From NCBI RefSeq assembly GCF_013761005.1, contig NZ_JACDUS010000008.1:80505-144504 (forward strand): DNA of 64,000 nucleotides. Reading direction: 5' to 3'. The DNA is from Desulfosalsimonas propionicica (GTDB taxonomy: Bacteria; Desulfobacterota; Desulfobacteria; Desulfobacterales; Desulfosalsimonadaceae). This document shows positions 42,268-50,727 of the stretch, one piece after another; the first letter of the stretch is position 1; each line of letters starts with the position of its first letter. The notes under the pieces were generated by a model. That model saw nothing but the letters and a program-made list of their open reading frames with translations. It had not been told where the DNA came from and searched no databases. Position numbers and translations under genes: made by a program.

Positions 42268-44264
42268 CAGGTCTGATCCGGCGGCCGGGGCAGACTGACT
42301 GTCACCCGGGTGCCTTTTTCCGGCCGGGAGTGGATTTCAAAGTCTCCCCCGCACACGCTGGCCCTTTCCTGCATGCCCTGAATGCCGTACCCGCTGATGG
42401 GAACCGATGCGCGGAGCCGGGCATCCGGATCAAATCCCTTTCCGTCGTCGGAGACCGCCAGCTTGATGCGGCCCCCGTTTTTTTCCAGCACCAGCCGGAT
42501 GTTTTCCGGATTTGCATGGGTTGCGGCATTGTTCATGGCTTCCTGTAAAATCCGGTAGATCACGATTTTTAATGGCTCATCGATATTTTCTTCCTGAATC
42601 CGGATTTGCTGCTCCACCCGGATATGGGGGTAGAAATACTCAAATTCCCTGCAGAACCAGGTGATAGTCGCCAGCAGCCCCAGGTCATCGAGGATGGTGG
42701 GGCGCAGGTTGGCGGAGATGCGCTTTGTCTCCTTGATTGTCGTCATCAGATAAGAGACAATGCTTTCCAGAGACATTATATGATCGGGCGGATCCGGGGG
42801 CATCTGGGATAATTTTTCTTCCAGGCTGAACTTGATGGCCGCAAGGCTTGCCCCGAGGCTGTCATGGAGTTCCCGGGCAATTTTCTGGCGGTCGGCTTCA
42901 AGCGTGTGCAGCATTCTGTGGGAAAAATGCCGAAGCTTTTCCTGGGAATCCTGGAGTCTGGCCTCGATTTTTTTGCGGTGCTCGATTTCTTCTCTCAGGG
43001 TTTCCACCGTGCGGGTGAGTTCTGCGGTACGTTCCGCCACCCTTTTTTCCAGCTCAGTGCGCGCCTTCTCCAATTCCAGGCGCTCCTGCTTGCGCTGGGT
43101 GATATCATGGAAAACGCCCACCGCACCGGTGATATTCCCTCGTGGATTGCGTATGGGAGCGGTGTTGACCAGCACGTGCCGGCATTTGCCTTCAGGAAGG
43201 TCAACTGCCAGTTCATGATCCACGATCATCTCTCCCTGGAATACGGATCGGGCCAGGGGCAGGTCCACGGGATCATAGGGCGGAGAGCTGTCGTTGTATC
43301 CGGGGCCCATGGCTCCGGGTATGCGGTCTGTTGGGGTCTGCTGGTAAAATTCTTTGGCCGCGGGATTGGTCATGACGATGCGGCATTCTTCATCCACCAC
43401 GATGATGGCTTCCGGGGCGCTGTGAATAATGGCCTGCAGGGCCGTGCGTTCGGTTTCCAGCTGGTCCATGAGCCGGCTTCGCTCAGTTTCATCCCGGACC
43501 ACGGTAACCGCGCCCGTAATTCGACCCTGGTGGCGCAGGGGAACTGCGTTGAATTCATAGGTCCGTTCCCTGCCCTGGGCATCTGTGCGGATAAATTTTT
43601 CATCGCGCACCTTTTCCCCGGCAAGGGCTCTGCTGCAGGGTAGTTGATCAAAGGGTACCGCACGATTGTTGGGATAAAGCAGGACTTTTTTTTGAATAAA
43701 GTTCCGCCAGGGCATACCCGTGGGATCAAAACCCATCATATGGATTGCCGCGGGGTTGGCCATGACCGGGGTGCCGGCCGGGTCATAGACAATTACCGGC
43801 TCGGCAAGGGCGGAAAAGACCTGGGAGATTTCGATTTGCTGCAGGATACCGGCATGTGCACTGCGGCCCGGAGCTTTGTTTGCTCCGGCAACATCGGTTT
43901 GCCCATTTGGCTGTTGCTGCATCGGCCCGGGTTGGAAATCGGATTTTTGTGCACCCGGGTGAAGTTGGTAGGAAAAACCCCCGATACGGCCATCCTGTAA
44001 ATGATGGGACATGATTGCGCCGAAAATCGGTCGTCCTTCCGGCCCTGGTTCTGTCAGACTGTCATCAGAATCCGGGCTTGCGGAAAAGCCATTGTTGCCG
44101 CTGCAGAGGACTGCATGTATGTGCTGTTTGGTAACGTCGGCCTCCGGGGCCACGCCCAGCAGCCGGCGGGCGGCGGGGCTTAGATACATCAGATTCCCGG
44201 ATGGGTCAGTAACTGCGGCCAGATCCCGGAAACGGCCAATAAGTGTAGCGATCAGATCATGCAT
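42264..44264 (-). CDS. Multi-PAS cytoplasmic histidine kinase (NarX/HisKA_3 type)
   Basis: A 666-residue soluble kinase. Three PAS domains precede the kinase core: residues ~5-70, ~145-260, and ~270-395 (ending in DITQRKQERLELEKA). A coiled coil leads to HisKA_3 with IARELHDSLGASLAAIKFSL (His near 464), then a HATPase domain (NAATHANPENIRLVLE, VSDDGKGFDPD, GIQGMQERASVCGG). No membrane helices are seen, so the signal is cytoplasmic, perhaps redox or a small molecule. It is convergent with the NarL-type regulator and should phosphorylate it. The start lacks a clear RBS. Confidence 0.92.
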   Translation of the reverse strand: MHDLIATLIGRFRDLAAVTDPSGNLMYLSPAARRLLGVAPEADVTKQHIHAVLCSGNNGFSASPDSDDSLTEPGPEGRPIFGAIMSHHLQDGRIGGFSYQLHPGAQKSDFQPGPMQQQPNGQTDVAGANKAPGRSAHAGILQQIEISQVFSALAEPVIVYDPAGTPVMANPAAIHMMGFDPTGMPWRNFIQKKVLLYPNNRAVPFDQLPCSRALAGEKVRDEKFIRTDAQGRERTYEFNAVPLRHQGRITGAVTVVRDETERSRLMDQLETERTALQAIIHSAPEAIIVVDEECRIVMTNPAAKEFYQQTPTDRIPGAMGPGYNDSSPPYDPVDLPLARSVFQGEMIVDHELAVDLPEGKCRHVLVNTAPIRNPRGNITGAVGVFHDITQRKQERLELEKARTELEKRVAERTAELTRTVETLREEIEHRKKIEARLQDSQEKLRHFSHRMLHTLEADRQKIARELHDSLGASLAAIKFSLEEKLSQMPPDPPDHIMSLESIVSYLMTTIKETKRISANLRPTILDDLGLLATITWFCREFEYFYPHIRVEQQIRIQEENIDEPLKIVIYRILQEAMNNAATHANPENIRLVLEKNGGRIKLAVSDDGKGFDPDARLRASVPISGYGIQGMQERASVCGGDFEIHSRPEKGTRVTVSLPRPPDQTC

Positions 44265-44364
44265 ATGAATTATTTGACATCAACTCTGTGAGTATTTCCC
44301 ATTCCGGCCAATGTCGGCCGAGCGCAAGGCTTTAAACACCGCTTTGCCGATCACCGCCTGGGGC

Positions 44365-44787
44365 TTATTTGAAAATATAATTCTTTTTCCATGGATCGCG
44401 AATATTTGTCCGGGCATGGGCAAGGGCCCGGTACAGCGCCCCGCAGGACAGTTCTGCGCAGTGGTGTGAGGATTCAGGCAGCGTCTGGAGATAATGGATA
44501 ATATCGCCGGGGGTTATGGCCCATGCATCTTCCAGTTTTCGTCCATGGACCATACGGCCGATGGTATTGGCGCATGCGCGGGTATTGACGCATCCGTCGA
44601 TCTGAAAAGATATTTCCTGGATGCGGCCCTGGTCAACGGACAAAAATACTTCAACGGTGTCACCGCAGTCGCCGGTGTTTTTCCCGTAGCCGTCCGGCCG
44701 GGCAAGGCGTTCCAGGTAGTCCGGGCAAAAAGCCATTTCCAGAAAGGCTTCAGAGTGGTCACTGAAAAAATCAAATTCCTTTTCCAT
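44365..44787 (-). CDS. NifU/IscU-like iron-sulfur cluster scaffold domain protein
   Basis: A 140-residue single-domain scaffold. The three cluster Cys positions are visible: GDCGDTVEVFL, DGCVNTRACANTIG, and ELSCGALYRALAHA. It has an Asp near the first Cys as in IscU. It lacks the NifU central ferredoxin and C-terminal domains. Start at 44787 follows AGGAA; a long upstream extension overlaps the tmcA region and was dropped. No nifS/iscS lies adjacent; it follows the tmc operon after a hairpin. Confidence 0.85.
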   Translation of the reverse strand: MEKEFDFFSDHSEAFLEMAFCPDYLERLARPDGYGKNTGDCGDTVEVFLSVDQGRIQEISFQIDGCVNTRACANTIGRMVHGRKLEDAWAITPGDIIHYLQTLPESSHHCAELSCGALYRALAHARTNIRDPWKKNYIFK

Positions 44788-44829
44788 GAATCGCGTTCCT
44801 GCATTGCTGTGGATTGATTTGCATTTCTG

Positions 44830-44870
44830 CGGCCGCCCAACCAATCTGTTTTCATTGTTAGGGGCGGCCG
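44830..44870. other. GC-rich stem-loop between tmcA and the NifU-like gene
   Basis: CGGCCGCCC (44830-44838) is exactly complementary to GGGCGGCCG (44862-44870) around a 23-nt loop. No U-tract follows, so termination is uncertain; it could be a 3'-end stabiliser of the tmc message. Confidence 0.55.
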
Positions 44871-44956
44871 GGGATCCTTGCATTTGCCAAAAAATCTTTA
44901 TAACAAATTTTTGACGCATTGCAAGTACGGGCAGGAAAAGGAAAACCGGCTGCAGG

Positions 44957-45355
44957 TTATTTTGCGGGGGCGTTCTGCCGGCTGTGGCACTGGGCACACT
45001 GGACCGGCCCGGCGCTTTTTTCCAGGTGGCAGGTTTTGCACATCCGGTGATAGGCCCGGGTCAGTTCCATGGGCCTGTTGTTTTCGGACAAATGGCACTC
45101 CGAGCATTCCATGCCCACCGACATCCGGCCTTCGCGTTTTTCACCGTTTTCATAAACATGGTGGCACACGGCACAATCATAGATTTCTGCTTTCTGGTTG
45201 TGCGCATCATGTTCAAAGGCGACCACTGGCCGGGTGCGCTTTTCAAATCCGCTGTCTTCCACCGTGGTGACATGGCCCTGGGCAAAAACTGCGGCAGCGG
45301 TGAGCAAAAGGGCCATCAAAGCCAGACGGGCAGCTGTTTTATGCCGGGATTGCAT
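44957..45355 (-). CDS. tmcA: Acidic tetraheme cytochrome c3 (type II), Tmc complex
   Basis: A 132-residue periplasmic cytochrome. Signal peptide (AARLALMALLLTAAAVFAQG), then four CxxCH sites (CAVCH, CSECH, CKTCH, CAQCH) and extra His ligands (HDAHN, HHVY, YHRMC), the class III c3 pattern. It should accept electrons from hydrogenase/type I c3 and pass them to the Tmc membrane complex. Start at 45355 was chosen; an in-frame Met at 45382 would overlap tmcB by 19 bp. It is last in the order tmcD-C-B-A. Confidence 0.85.
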   Translation of the reverse strand: MQSRHKTAARLALMALLLTAAAVFAQGHVTTVEDSGFEKRTRPVVAFEHDAHNQKAEIYDCAVCHHVYENGEKREGRMSVGMECSECHLSENNRPMELTRAYHRMCKTCHLEKSAGPVQCAQCHSRQNAPAK

Positions 45356-45363
45356 AAGCCTTG

Positions 45364-46707
45364 TTATTCCTTTTTCATGCATTCGTAGATAATGTCTCCC
45401 AGAAATTTCAACTCCAGGCCAAGCTCGTAATGGTGAATAATGTCTTCAAGACCGCCGTGGCAGTTGTGGCAGGGCGCGATGAGAACCTCTGCTCCCTTAT
45501 CCCGGGCTGCAGCCAGTTGATCGGCCTTGACCCGGTTGCTTTCCACCCGCTTGTTTTTAAATGGCGGGCCGCAGTTGATCACCCCGCCGCCGGCGCCGCA
45601 GCAGAAATTGTGCTCCCGGTTGGGGGTCAGTTCGATAAAGGTGCTGCAGGTTTCATTGATCACATACCTGGCCTCATCGCCAAGGCCCCGGCCCCGGACG
45701 ATGTTGCATGGATCGTGGAAGGCCACAGGCCGATCGAATTTTTTCGGAATTTCAATACGCTTTTCCCGAAGAATCTCGGCATAAAACTCAATGGCGTGAA
45801 CCATGGGCAGCGGGGGCATTTTCCAGCCCAGGGTCCGGTTGCCCACGTCATAGACAGAGCGGAAGGCATGGCCGCATTCGCCCATGACAATGCGCTTGGC
45901 TTTCAAATCCATGGCTGCTTCAAAATGGATCTTTTTCAGCCGCGCGGTCATTTCCATGTCTCCGGTGAACATGCACATATCGCTGTTGTCCCATCCCGGC
46001 GCAGACGGCACGGTCCAGTCGGCTCCGGCCATATGGAAGATCACGGCCATCTGGTAGATGAGCTGGGCCCGGAACTTGGGCTCCGGACCGATGAGCGAGT
46101 AGAAGATATCCGAGCCTTTTTTGTCAATGGGGATGCGCAAATCCGGGATTTCATCCCGGGCTTCTTCTTCCTGCCACTGAAGGGTGTCAATCCATTCGTC
46201 ATCGCGCACCCACATCTGGTTAAAGGTCGAAGCGTGGCTGTGGGCTGTGTCCTGTATGTACTGGGGAACCACGCCGAGCTGATGGCAGCCCCTGCGGACA
46301 AACAGCATCAGGTAAGCCACATCAATGCCAAAGGGGCAGTAGATCACGCATCTGCGGCAAAGGTTGCATTCGGTAAAAACTGTTTCACAGGCCTGCTTGA
46401 CAAAATCCACATCCAGTTTGGCTTTTTTGTTTAAAATCCGGGAGACGGTCTGCTTGACCTTGCCTGCCGGCGAAAGCCGCGGATCACGGTCTTTGGACAA
46501 AAAGTGGTGGCAGGCATCGCTGCACAGGCCGCAGTGCACGCATGCATTCGTATACGCTTTCAGACGTGCTCCGCCTTCTGCTTCCACCAGGGCGTCAAAG
46601 ACTTTCCGGATTTTTTCCGGGGTCAGCCGGCTGGCGCCCTTTTCAATGCCGGCATCGTATATGCCGTTTTTGTTGTTTGTTTCTTCTTTCTGGCTTTTTG
46701 GGTTCAT
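45364..46707 (-). CDS. tmcB: Tmc complex cytoplasmic Fe-S protein (HdrD/CCG-like)
   Basis: A 447-residue protein with two [4Fe-4S] motifs near the N-terminus (CVHCGLCSDAC and CNLCRRCVIYCPFG) and two CCG-type domains (HDPCNIVRG with FCCGAGGG, and APCHNCHGG) as in HdrD, HmcF, and TmcB. It would be the cytoplasmic redox end of the Tmc complex. RBS AGGTG is 8 bp upstream. It follows tmcC after 38 bp. Confidence 0.92.
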   Translation of the reverse strand: MNPKSQKEETNNKNGIYDAGIEKGASRLTPEKIRKVFDALVEAEGGARLKAYTNACVHCGLCSDACHHFLSKDRDPRLSPAGKVKQTVSRILNKKAKLDVDFVKQACETVFTECNLCRRCVIYCPFGIDVAYLMLFVRRGCHQLGVVPQYIQDTAHSHASTFNQMWVRDDEWIDTLQWQEEEARDEIPDLRIPIDKKGSDIFYSLIGPEPKFRAQLIYQMAVIFHMAGADWTVPSAPGWDNSDMCMFTGDMEMTARLKKIHFEAAMDLKAKRIVMGECGHAFRSVYDVGNRTLGWKMPPLPMVHAIEFYAEILREKRIEIPKKFDRPVAFHDPCNIVRGRGLGDEARYVINETCSTFIELTPNREHNFCCGAGGGVINCGPPFKNKRVESNRVKADQLAAARDKGAEVLIAPCHNCHGGLEDIIHHYELGLELKFLGDIIYECMKKE

Positions 46708-46745
46708 ATGGTTTCACCTGCAAGGTCAATTGGCTTTTTTAAGGG

Positions 46746-47405
46746 CTACCAGTCCCGGGAGCGGCGCAAAGCGCCGAATTCCGAGCCTGCATATCCCCGG
46801 GTAAACGGCCACAGCGCCATATGAAACAGCCGGGTAAACGGCAGGCACAGCAGCATCAGCTCGCCGCTGAGCATGTGAAGGATGCCCGCGGTTTCATATC
46901 CGTAAAATTGGTGATAGGTCCAGAAGCCGGTGACAAAAGGGGCGGCAACCAGGGCGATGAGTACAAAATCGCCCGGGGTGCTCAAATATCTCACATTTTC
47001 CTGCACGATCCGGCGAATCAGGAAAAACAGGCATCCCAGGATCACCAGCACGGTCATTACATCCGCGGCCGGATCCGGCAGGTGCCACCATGACACGTTC
47101 CAGGACTCCATGACCAGAATCACGTGGGCTGCGGCAAACAGGGGCGTGACAATCAGGGAGGCGTGGAATACAAACGCCACAACAGTGATGACCGGATGGG
47201 CCCGCATGCCGGTGCTGGCAAAGGGGATGATCCAGTGGAGTATCGAACGCAGGGCGTAGTAAAAGCTGAAATATTGGTAGACCACAGGGTCTTTTTTTCT
47301 GGCGGTCACGGCCAGGTGAGCCAGCCGGCCGATCATGCCGGCGGCAAAACCCAGAATGGCGATCCAGACAAAAATTCCGCTGGCAAGCTTGTATAATTCA
47401 TGCAT
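46746..47405 (-). CDS. tmcC: Tmc complex cytochrome b-type membrane subunit
   Basis: A 219-residue integral membrane protein with five or six helices (KLASGIFVWIAILGFAAGMI; VITVVAFVFHASLIVTPLF; VMTVLVILGCLFFLI; FVLIALVAAPFVTGFW; LHMLSGELMLLCLPF) and conserved His for heme b, as in NarI/HmcE/TmcC. It joins the periplasmic TmcA and cytoplasmic TmcB. The start ATG 47405 has AAGGAGG upstream and overlaps the end of tmcD by 8 bp; the longer frame (47549) lies inside tmcD and was rejected. Confidence 0.9.
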   Translation of the reverse strand: MHELYKLASGIFVWIAILGFAAGMIGRLAHLAVTARKKDPVVYQYFSFYYALRSILHWIIPFASTGMRAHPVITVVAFVFHASLIVTPLFAAAHVILVMESWNVSWWHLPDPAADVMTVLVILGCLFFLIRRIVQENVRYLSTPGDFVLIALVAAPFVTGFWTYHQFYGYETAGILHMLSGELMLLCLPFTRLFHMALWPFTRGYAGSEFGALRRSRDW

Positions 47406-48702
47406 GGCCGGACCTCCTTTCTGACAGGGCCAAAGAGTCCACATCCAGCACGATCCGGCAGTAGTGGCCGCCCTGGCTTTTGGGCAGAACGGCCCTGACC
47501 AGGAGCTTGCGGCTGTCCGGGCTGAAAACCGGCTGCCAGGCATCGGCAAATGTCATATCAATGGGCCGGCCGTTTAGCAGGATGGCAAAACAGCCGTTTT
47601 TTTCCACTTTGGCTGCCGCATGGGTGCCGTCCGGGCTGAAAACCGGCTGCCAGGCCATATCCTGGCCCGTGTCCCATATCTGGTCGTCAACTGCCACGTA
47701 CCATTTGCCCTCGGTTTTGCCAACGCAGCCCACCCGGTCGCCTGCAGGGCTGAATACCGCGTCGGTGACCAGTTCGGTAAACCGGATTTTCCAGGGCCGG
47801 TCGTTGACGGCAATGGTCCATTTGCCGTATTCCGGGGCGGTAATGGCAGCAATGCGGGAGCCGTCAGGGCTGTACATGTGGTGCCAGAGCTGAACATATT
47901 TGGGGCTCCACAAGATCTCATCATCTTTGGCAAGTCCCCAGCCGCCGGCCATGCGTACCGGTGCGGTCACGGAATGGTCCCGGGGATGAAACCGGGGGGC
48001 CCATACCCCGGCATAGCGTTTTTTCCATGCCTGATCATCCACGGCAATGGTGTAATCATAAAGGCTGGTGCGCAGTTCAGCGGCCAGGTGGGCGCCGTTT
48101 GCGGAAAAGGCAAGCTCCCAGATATTGACATAATGGTTTTCCCAGGGCTTTCCGTTTATTGCCACGGTAAATCCGCTTTCCTGGAATTTTTCAATATCAG
48201 CTTCCGGCAGCCAGGTGTCCTGGACCACGGCGGCTGCGTTTTTCCCGTCCGGGCTGACAGTGAGATGGGTCAGGGCGAAAAATTCGTTTTCCCATGGCAG
48301 GTCGTCGGTCACCGCCCGGTAGCGAAGCTCTTTTTGGGCGGCAACGGTAATGTGCGGGGCGTTTTTGGCAAAGCAGGGTTTCCAGACAAATTCATACCAG
48401 TTTTCCCAGGCCGTGCCGTCAACAGCCACCGTCCACATGGCCATGTCCGAGACCAGGGCCAGGGCCCGCTGATCCGGGGTAAAGCGCAGATGCCAGAGTT
48501 TATCGTACTGGCTCTCCCAGAGGGTGCCGTTGACGCAGGCCGTAAAGGTCTCCTCTTCTGTTTTGACAATGGCGGCAATTTTTTCTCCGTCACCGCTGAC
48601 ATAGGGTTCTTCCATGTATGAAAAGCGATCACGCCAGGCCGGAAAATCGCCGATTTTTCTTTGACCGGGTGTCCAGTCCCATTCTTCTTGTTGCTGATCC
48701 AT
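47398..48702 (-). CDS. tmcD: Trp-rich beta-propeller-like protein, Tmc complex
   Basis: A 434-residue soluble protein without signal peptide. About eight repeats of a 45-50-residue unit carry W and VSPDGK/FSPDG motifs (RFTPDQRALALV, TVSPDGKNAAAVV, MYSPDGSRIAAI, PVFSPDGTHAAAKV) separated by VDDQxW/INGKPWE turns, a WD40-like propeller. Matches the Trp-rich TmcD of Desulfovibrio. In that genus the order is A-B-C-D; here it is D-C-B-A. Function within the complex is unknown. Confidence 0.85.
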   Translation of the reverse strand: MDQQQEEWDWTPGQRKIGDFPAWRDRFSYMEEPYVSGDGEKIAAIVKTEEETFTACVNGTLWESQYDKLWHLRFTPDQRALALVSDMAMWTVAVDGTAWENWYEFVWKPCFAKNAPHITVAAQKELRYRAVTDDLPWENEFFALTHLTVSPDGKNAAAVVQDTWLPEADIEKFQESGFTVAINGKPWENHYVNIWELAFSANGAHLAAELRTSLYDYTIAVDDQAWKKRYAGVWAPRFHPRDHSVTAPVRMAGGWGLAKDDEILWSPKYVQLWHHMYSPDGSRIAAITAPEYGKWTIAVNDRPWKIRFTELVTDAVFSPAGDRVGCVGKTEGKWYVAVDDQIWDTGQDMAWQPVFSPDGTHAAAKVEKNGCFAILLNGRPIDMTFADAWQPVFSPDSRKLLVRAVLPKSQGGHYCRIVLDVDSLALSERRSGHA

Positions 48703-48869
48703 TGGTTTGTCTCCGGATATTGCCAGATCATTTTGTTAAAGCGACTAATAGAGTAGCGCATTTGCAACGGACAATCAACCCCCCGGGGTGAAAAATGTTC
48801 ATTAGAAAGTCACCTGTTTACTGTCCGGGCCCAGGTTATGCTGTCTGCGAAGTTTCAAAATTTTCAGGG

Positions 48870-49556
48870 TCAGGCCAGCAGGGTGGCCAGAAGGCCGGAT
48901 AAGACGATGCCGTCAAACGTGCCTGCCCCTCCGATGCTGGCCACACCGGTGTTGAGTTTTTCGATCTCTTTGAGATGGAGCAGATCCGCACCGATCAGCG
49001 GGCCCAGCACCCCGGCGCAAAACGCGATGGGCGGGGCCAGTTCCCGGTAAAGCAGAAGCGCGCATGCCGCCGCTGCGATAGCCGGCACCAAAGCGGGCAT
49101 GGCAATGCCCACATTGGCAACAGGCCGGGCGGTATGATAGCAGATAAAGATGTTTATGCCCACCGCTGTCAGGGCAAGTCCCAGTGCTCCCGGTCCGTGC
49201 CCGGCGATGCGGAAAAGTTCGTATGCGGCAATGAGGCATGGAATCACACAGCCGCCGACATTGACCGCCAGCACGGTATGCTGCTGCCGGCAGGTCTGGT
49301 CTGCAAAAAACCGATGGAGACCGAAAAACCGGCATGAGGACGCATCAAAAGGCTGATTTTTTTCAATTCGCCGGACCGGGATGTTGATCATGCCGCCGAT
49401 AAATATGCCCATGGCCGCCAGCAGGGTCACGCGGGGGCTTAATCCAAGGCGGCCCAGGGCGGTGATCATCACATCGGCCAGAAACAAGGGAAACAGGATC
49501 ATAAATACGGCAAAAAGAAAAAGGGGCAGACATCCCTGTGTGTTTCCGGATTGCAT
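48870..49556 (-). CDS. DUF1614-family membrane protein
   Basis: A 228-residue inner-membrane protein with about six to seven helices and the family's C-terminal signature GGAGTFDGIVLSGLLATLLA, also LIGADLLHL. RBS GGAGAT is 7 bp upstream. It follows the aminotransferase by only 4 bp, so it is cotranscribed with it and the acyl-CoA ligase. No function is established for DUF1614. Confidence 0.85.
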   Translation of the reverse strand: MQSGNTQGCLPLFLFAVFMILFPLFLADVMITALGRLGLSPRVTLLAAMGIFIGGMINIPVRRIEKNQPFDASSCRFFGLHRFFADQTCRQQHTVLAVNVGGCVIPCLIAAYELFRIAGHGPGALGLALTAVGINIFICYHTARPVANVGIAMPALVPAIAAAACALLLYRELAPPIAFCAGVLGPLIGADLLHLKEIEKLNTGVASIGGAGTFDGIVLSGLLATLLA

Positions 49557-49560
49557 GGTT

Positions 49561-50721
49561 TTATCTCCCTGCCAGATAATCTTTTAAGCGCCTGAGGGCC
49601 AGCTCGATGTTTTGGCGGCTGTTGCAGTAGGAAAAGCGCAGAAATCCGTGGCCGCCGGGTCCGAAATCCCGCCCCGGGGTGACGGCCACCCCGGTTTTTT
49701 CCAGAATGTCAAAGGCCAGGCGGTAGTCGTCGGCATCAATATGGGCGCAGCTGGTAAATACATAAAAGGCGCCTTTGGGCTCCACGGCAATGGGAAACCC
49801 CAGTTTCCTGAGCCCCTGGATCAGCACCTGTCTTCGGATGTCGTAGATTTCCCGCATCCGCAAAACATCATCCCATCCGTCCCGGAGTGCTGCAATGCCT
49901 GCCCACTGGGCCACAGACGGGGCGCATATGGCGAAATTCTGGTGCATTTTCTGCAAGGGGCGGATAAAATGCGGCGGGGCAATCAGATAGCCCAGCCGCC
50001 AGCCGCACATGGCGTAGCGCTTGGAAAATCCGTCGAGCACAAAGGCATTGTCCGTGTATTCCAGGATGGAATGCTCCTGTCCCTCGTAGACCAGGCCGTG
50101 GTAGATTTCATCGCTGATCACGTAGGGGCCGCCCGGATTTCCCGGGGCCATTTCGGCAACAGCCGCCAGCAGGTCAGGCGGCATCACCTGGCCGGTGGGG
50201 TTGGCGGGGCTGTTGATGAAAATGGCGCGGGTGTTGGCGTCCATGGCTGCCCTGATTTCATCGGCCCGGAACTGGAAGCCTTCCCGGGCGCGGACCGGAA
50301 TGCGGACCGGCACCCCGCCGGCAAATTCAATAAAATTGTCATAGCAGGCATAATGGGGGTCCGAGAGGATCACCCGCTGGCCATCTTCGAGCAGGGCGGA
50401 AAAAAGCAGGAGCATGGCCGCGCTGGTGCCTGCGGTCACCAAGATCCGGGCCGGGTCCACTTCCACGCCGTAGCGCTTCCGGTAGTTTTCGGCAATGGCT
50501 AAGCGCAGTTCCATTATGCCCATGGAATGGGTATAATGGGTTTCCCCGCGGGCCATGGCCGCAGCGGCGGCCTTTGTTATCACCTCCGGGGTGGCAAAGT
50601 CGGGCTCGCCTACTTCCAGGTGGATGATTTCGCGCCCTGCGGCGGCCAGTTCCTGAGCCCGCTCCAGCACGTCCATCACGATAAAGGCCGGAATCCGGCC
50701 GGCCCTTTGGCTTACACCCAT
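49561..50721 (-). CDS. PLP-dependent class I/II aminotransferase (aspartate aminotransferase-like)
   Basis: A 386-residue fold-type I enzyme. HLEVGEPDFATPEVI, a Tyr-containing HYTHSMGIMELR, NSPANPTGQVM, SDEIYHGLVYEG, and SKRYAMCGWRLGY with the PLP Lys are all present, and the C-terminal RFSYCNSRQNIELAL carries the substrate Arg. The acceptor is probably 2-oxoglutarate with an amino acid of unknown identity. It lies 6 bp after the acyl-CoA ligase stop and 4 bp before the DUF1614 gene. Confidence 0.9.
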   Translation of the reverse strand: MGVSQRAGRIPAFIVMDVLERAQELAAAGREIIHLEVGEPDFATPEVITKAAAAAMARGETHYTHSMGIMELRLAIAENYRKRYGVEVDPARILVTAGTSAAMLLLFSALLEDGQRVILSDPHYACYDNFIEFAGGVPVRIPVRAREGFQFRADEIRAAMDANTRAIFINSPANPTGQVMPPDLLAAVAEMAPGNPGGPYVISDEIYHGLVYEGQEHSILEYTDNAFVLDGFSKRYAMCGWRLGYLIAPPHFIRPLQKMHQNFAICAPSVAQWAGIAALRDGWDDVLRMREIYDIRRQVLIQGLRKLGFPIAVEPKGAFYVFTSCAHIDADDYRLAFDILEKTGVAVTPGRDFGPGGHGFLRFSYCNSRQNIELALRRLKDYLAGR

Positions 50722-50727
50722 TGGTCT

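Noticed and set aside
45361..46434. 357-codon plus-strand frame opposite tmcB
   Set aside because: It is antisense to conserved Fe-S motifs of tmcB and has no recognisable domain or RBS.
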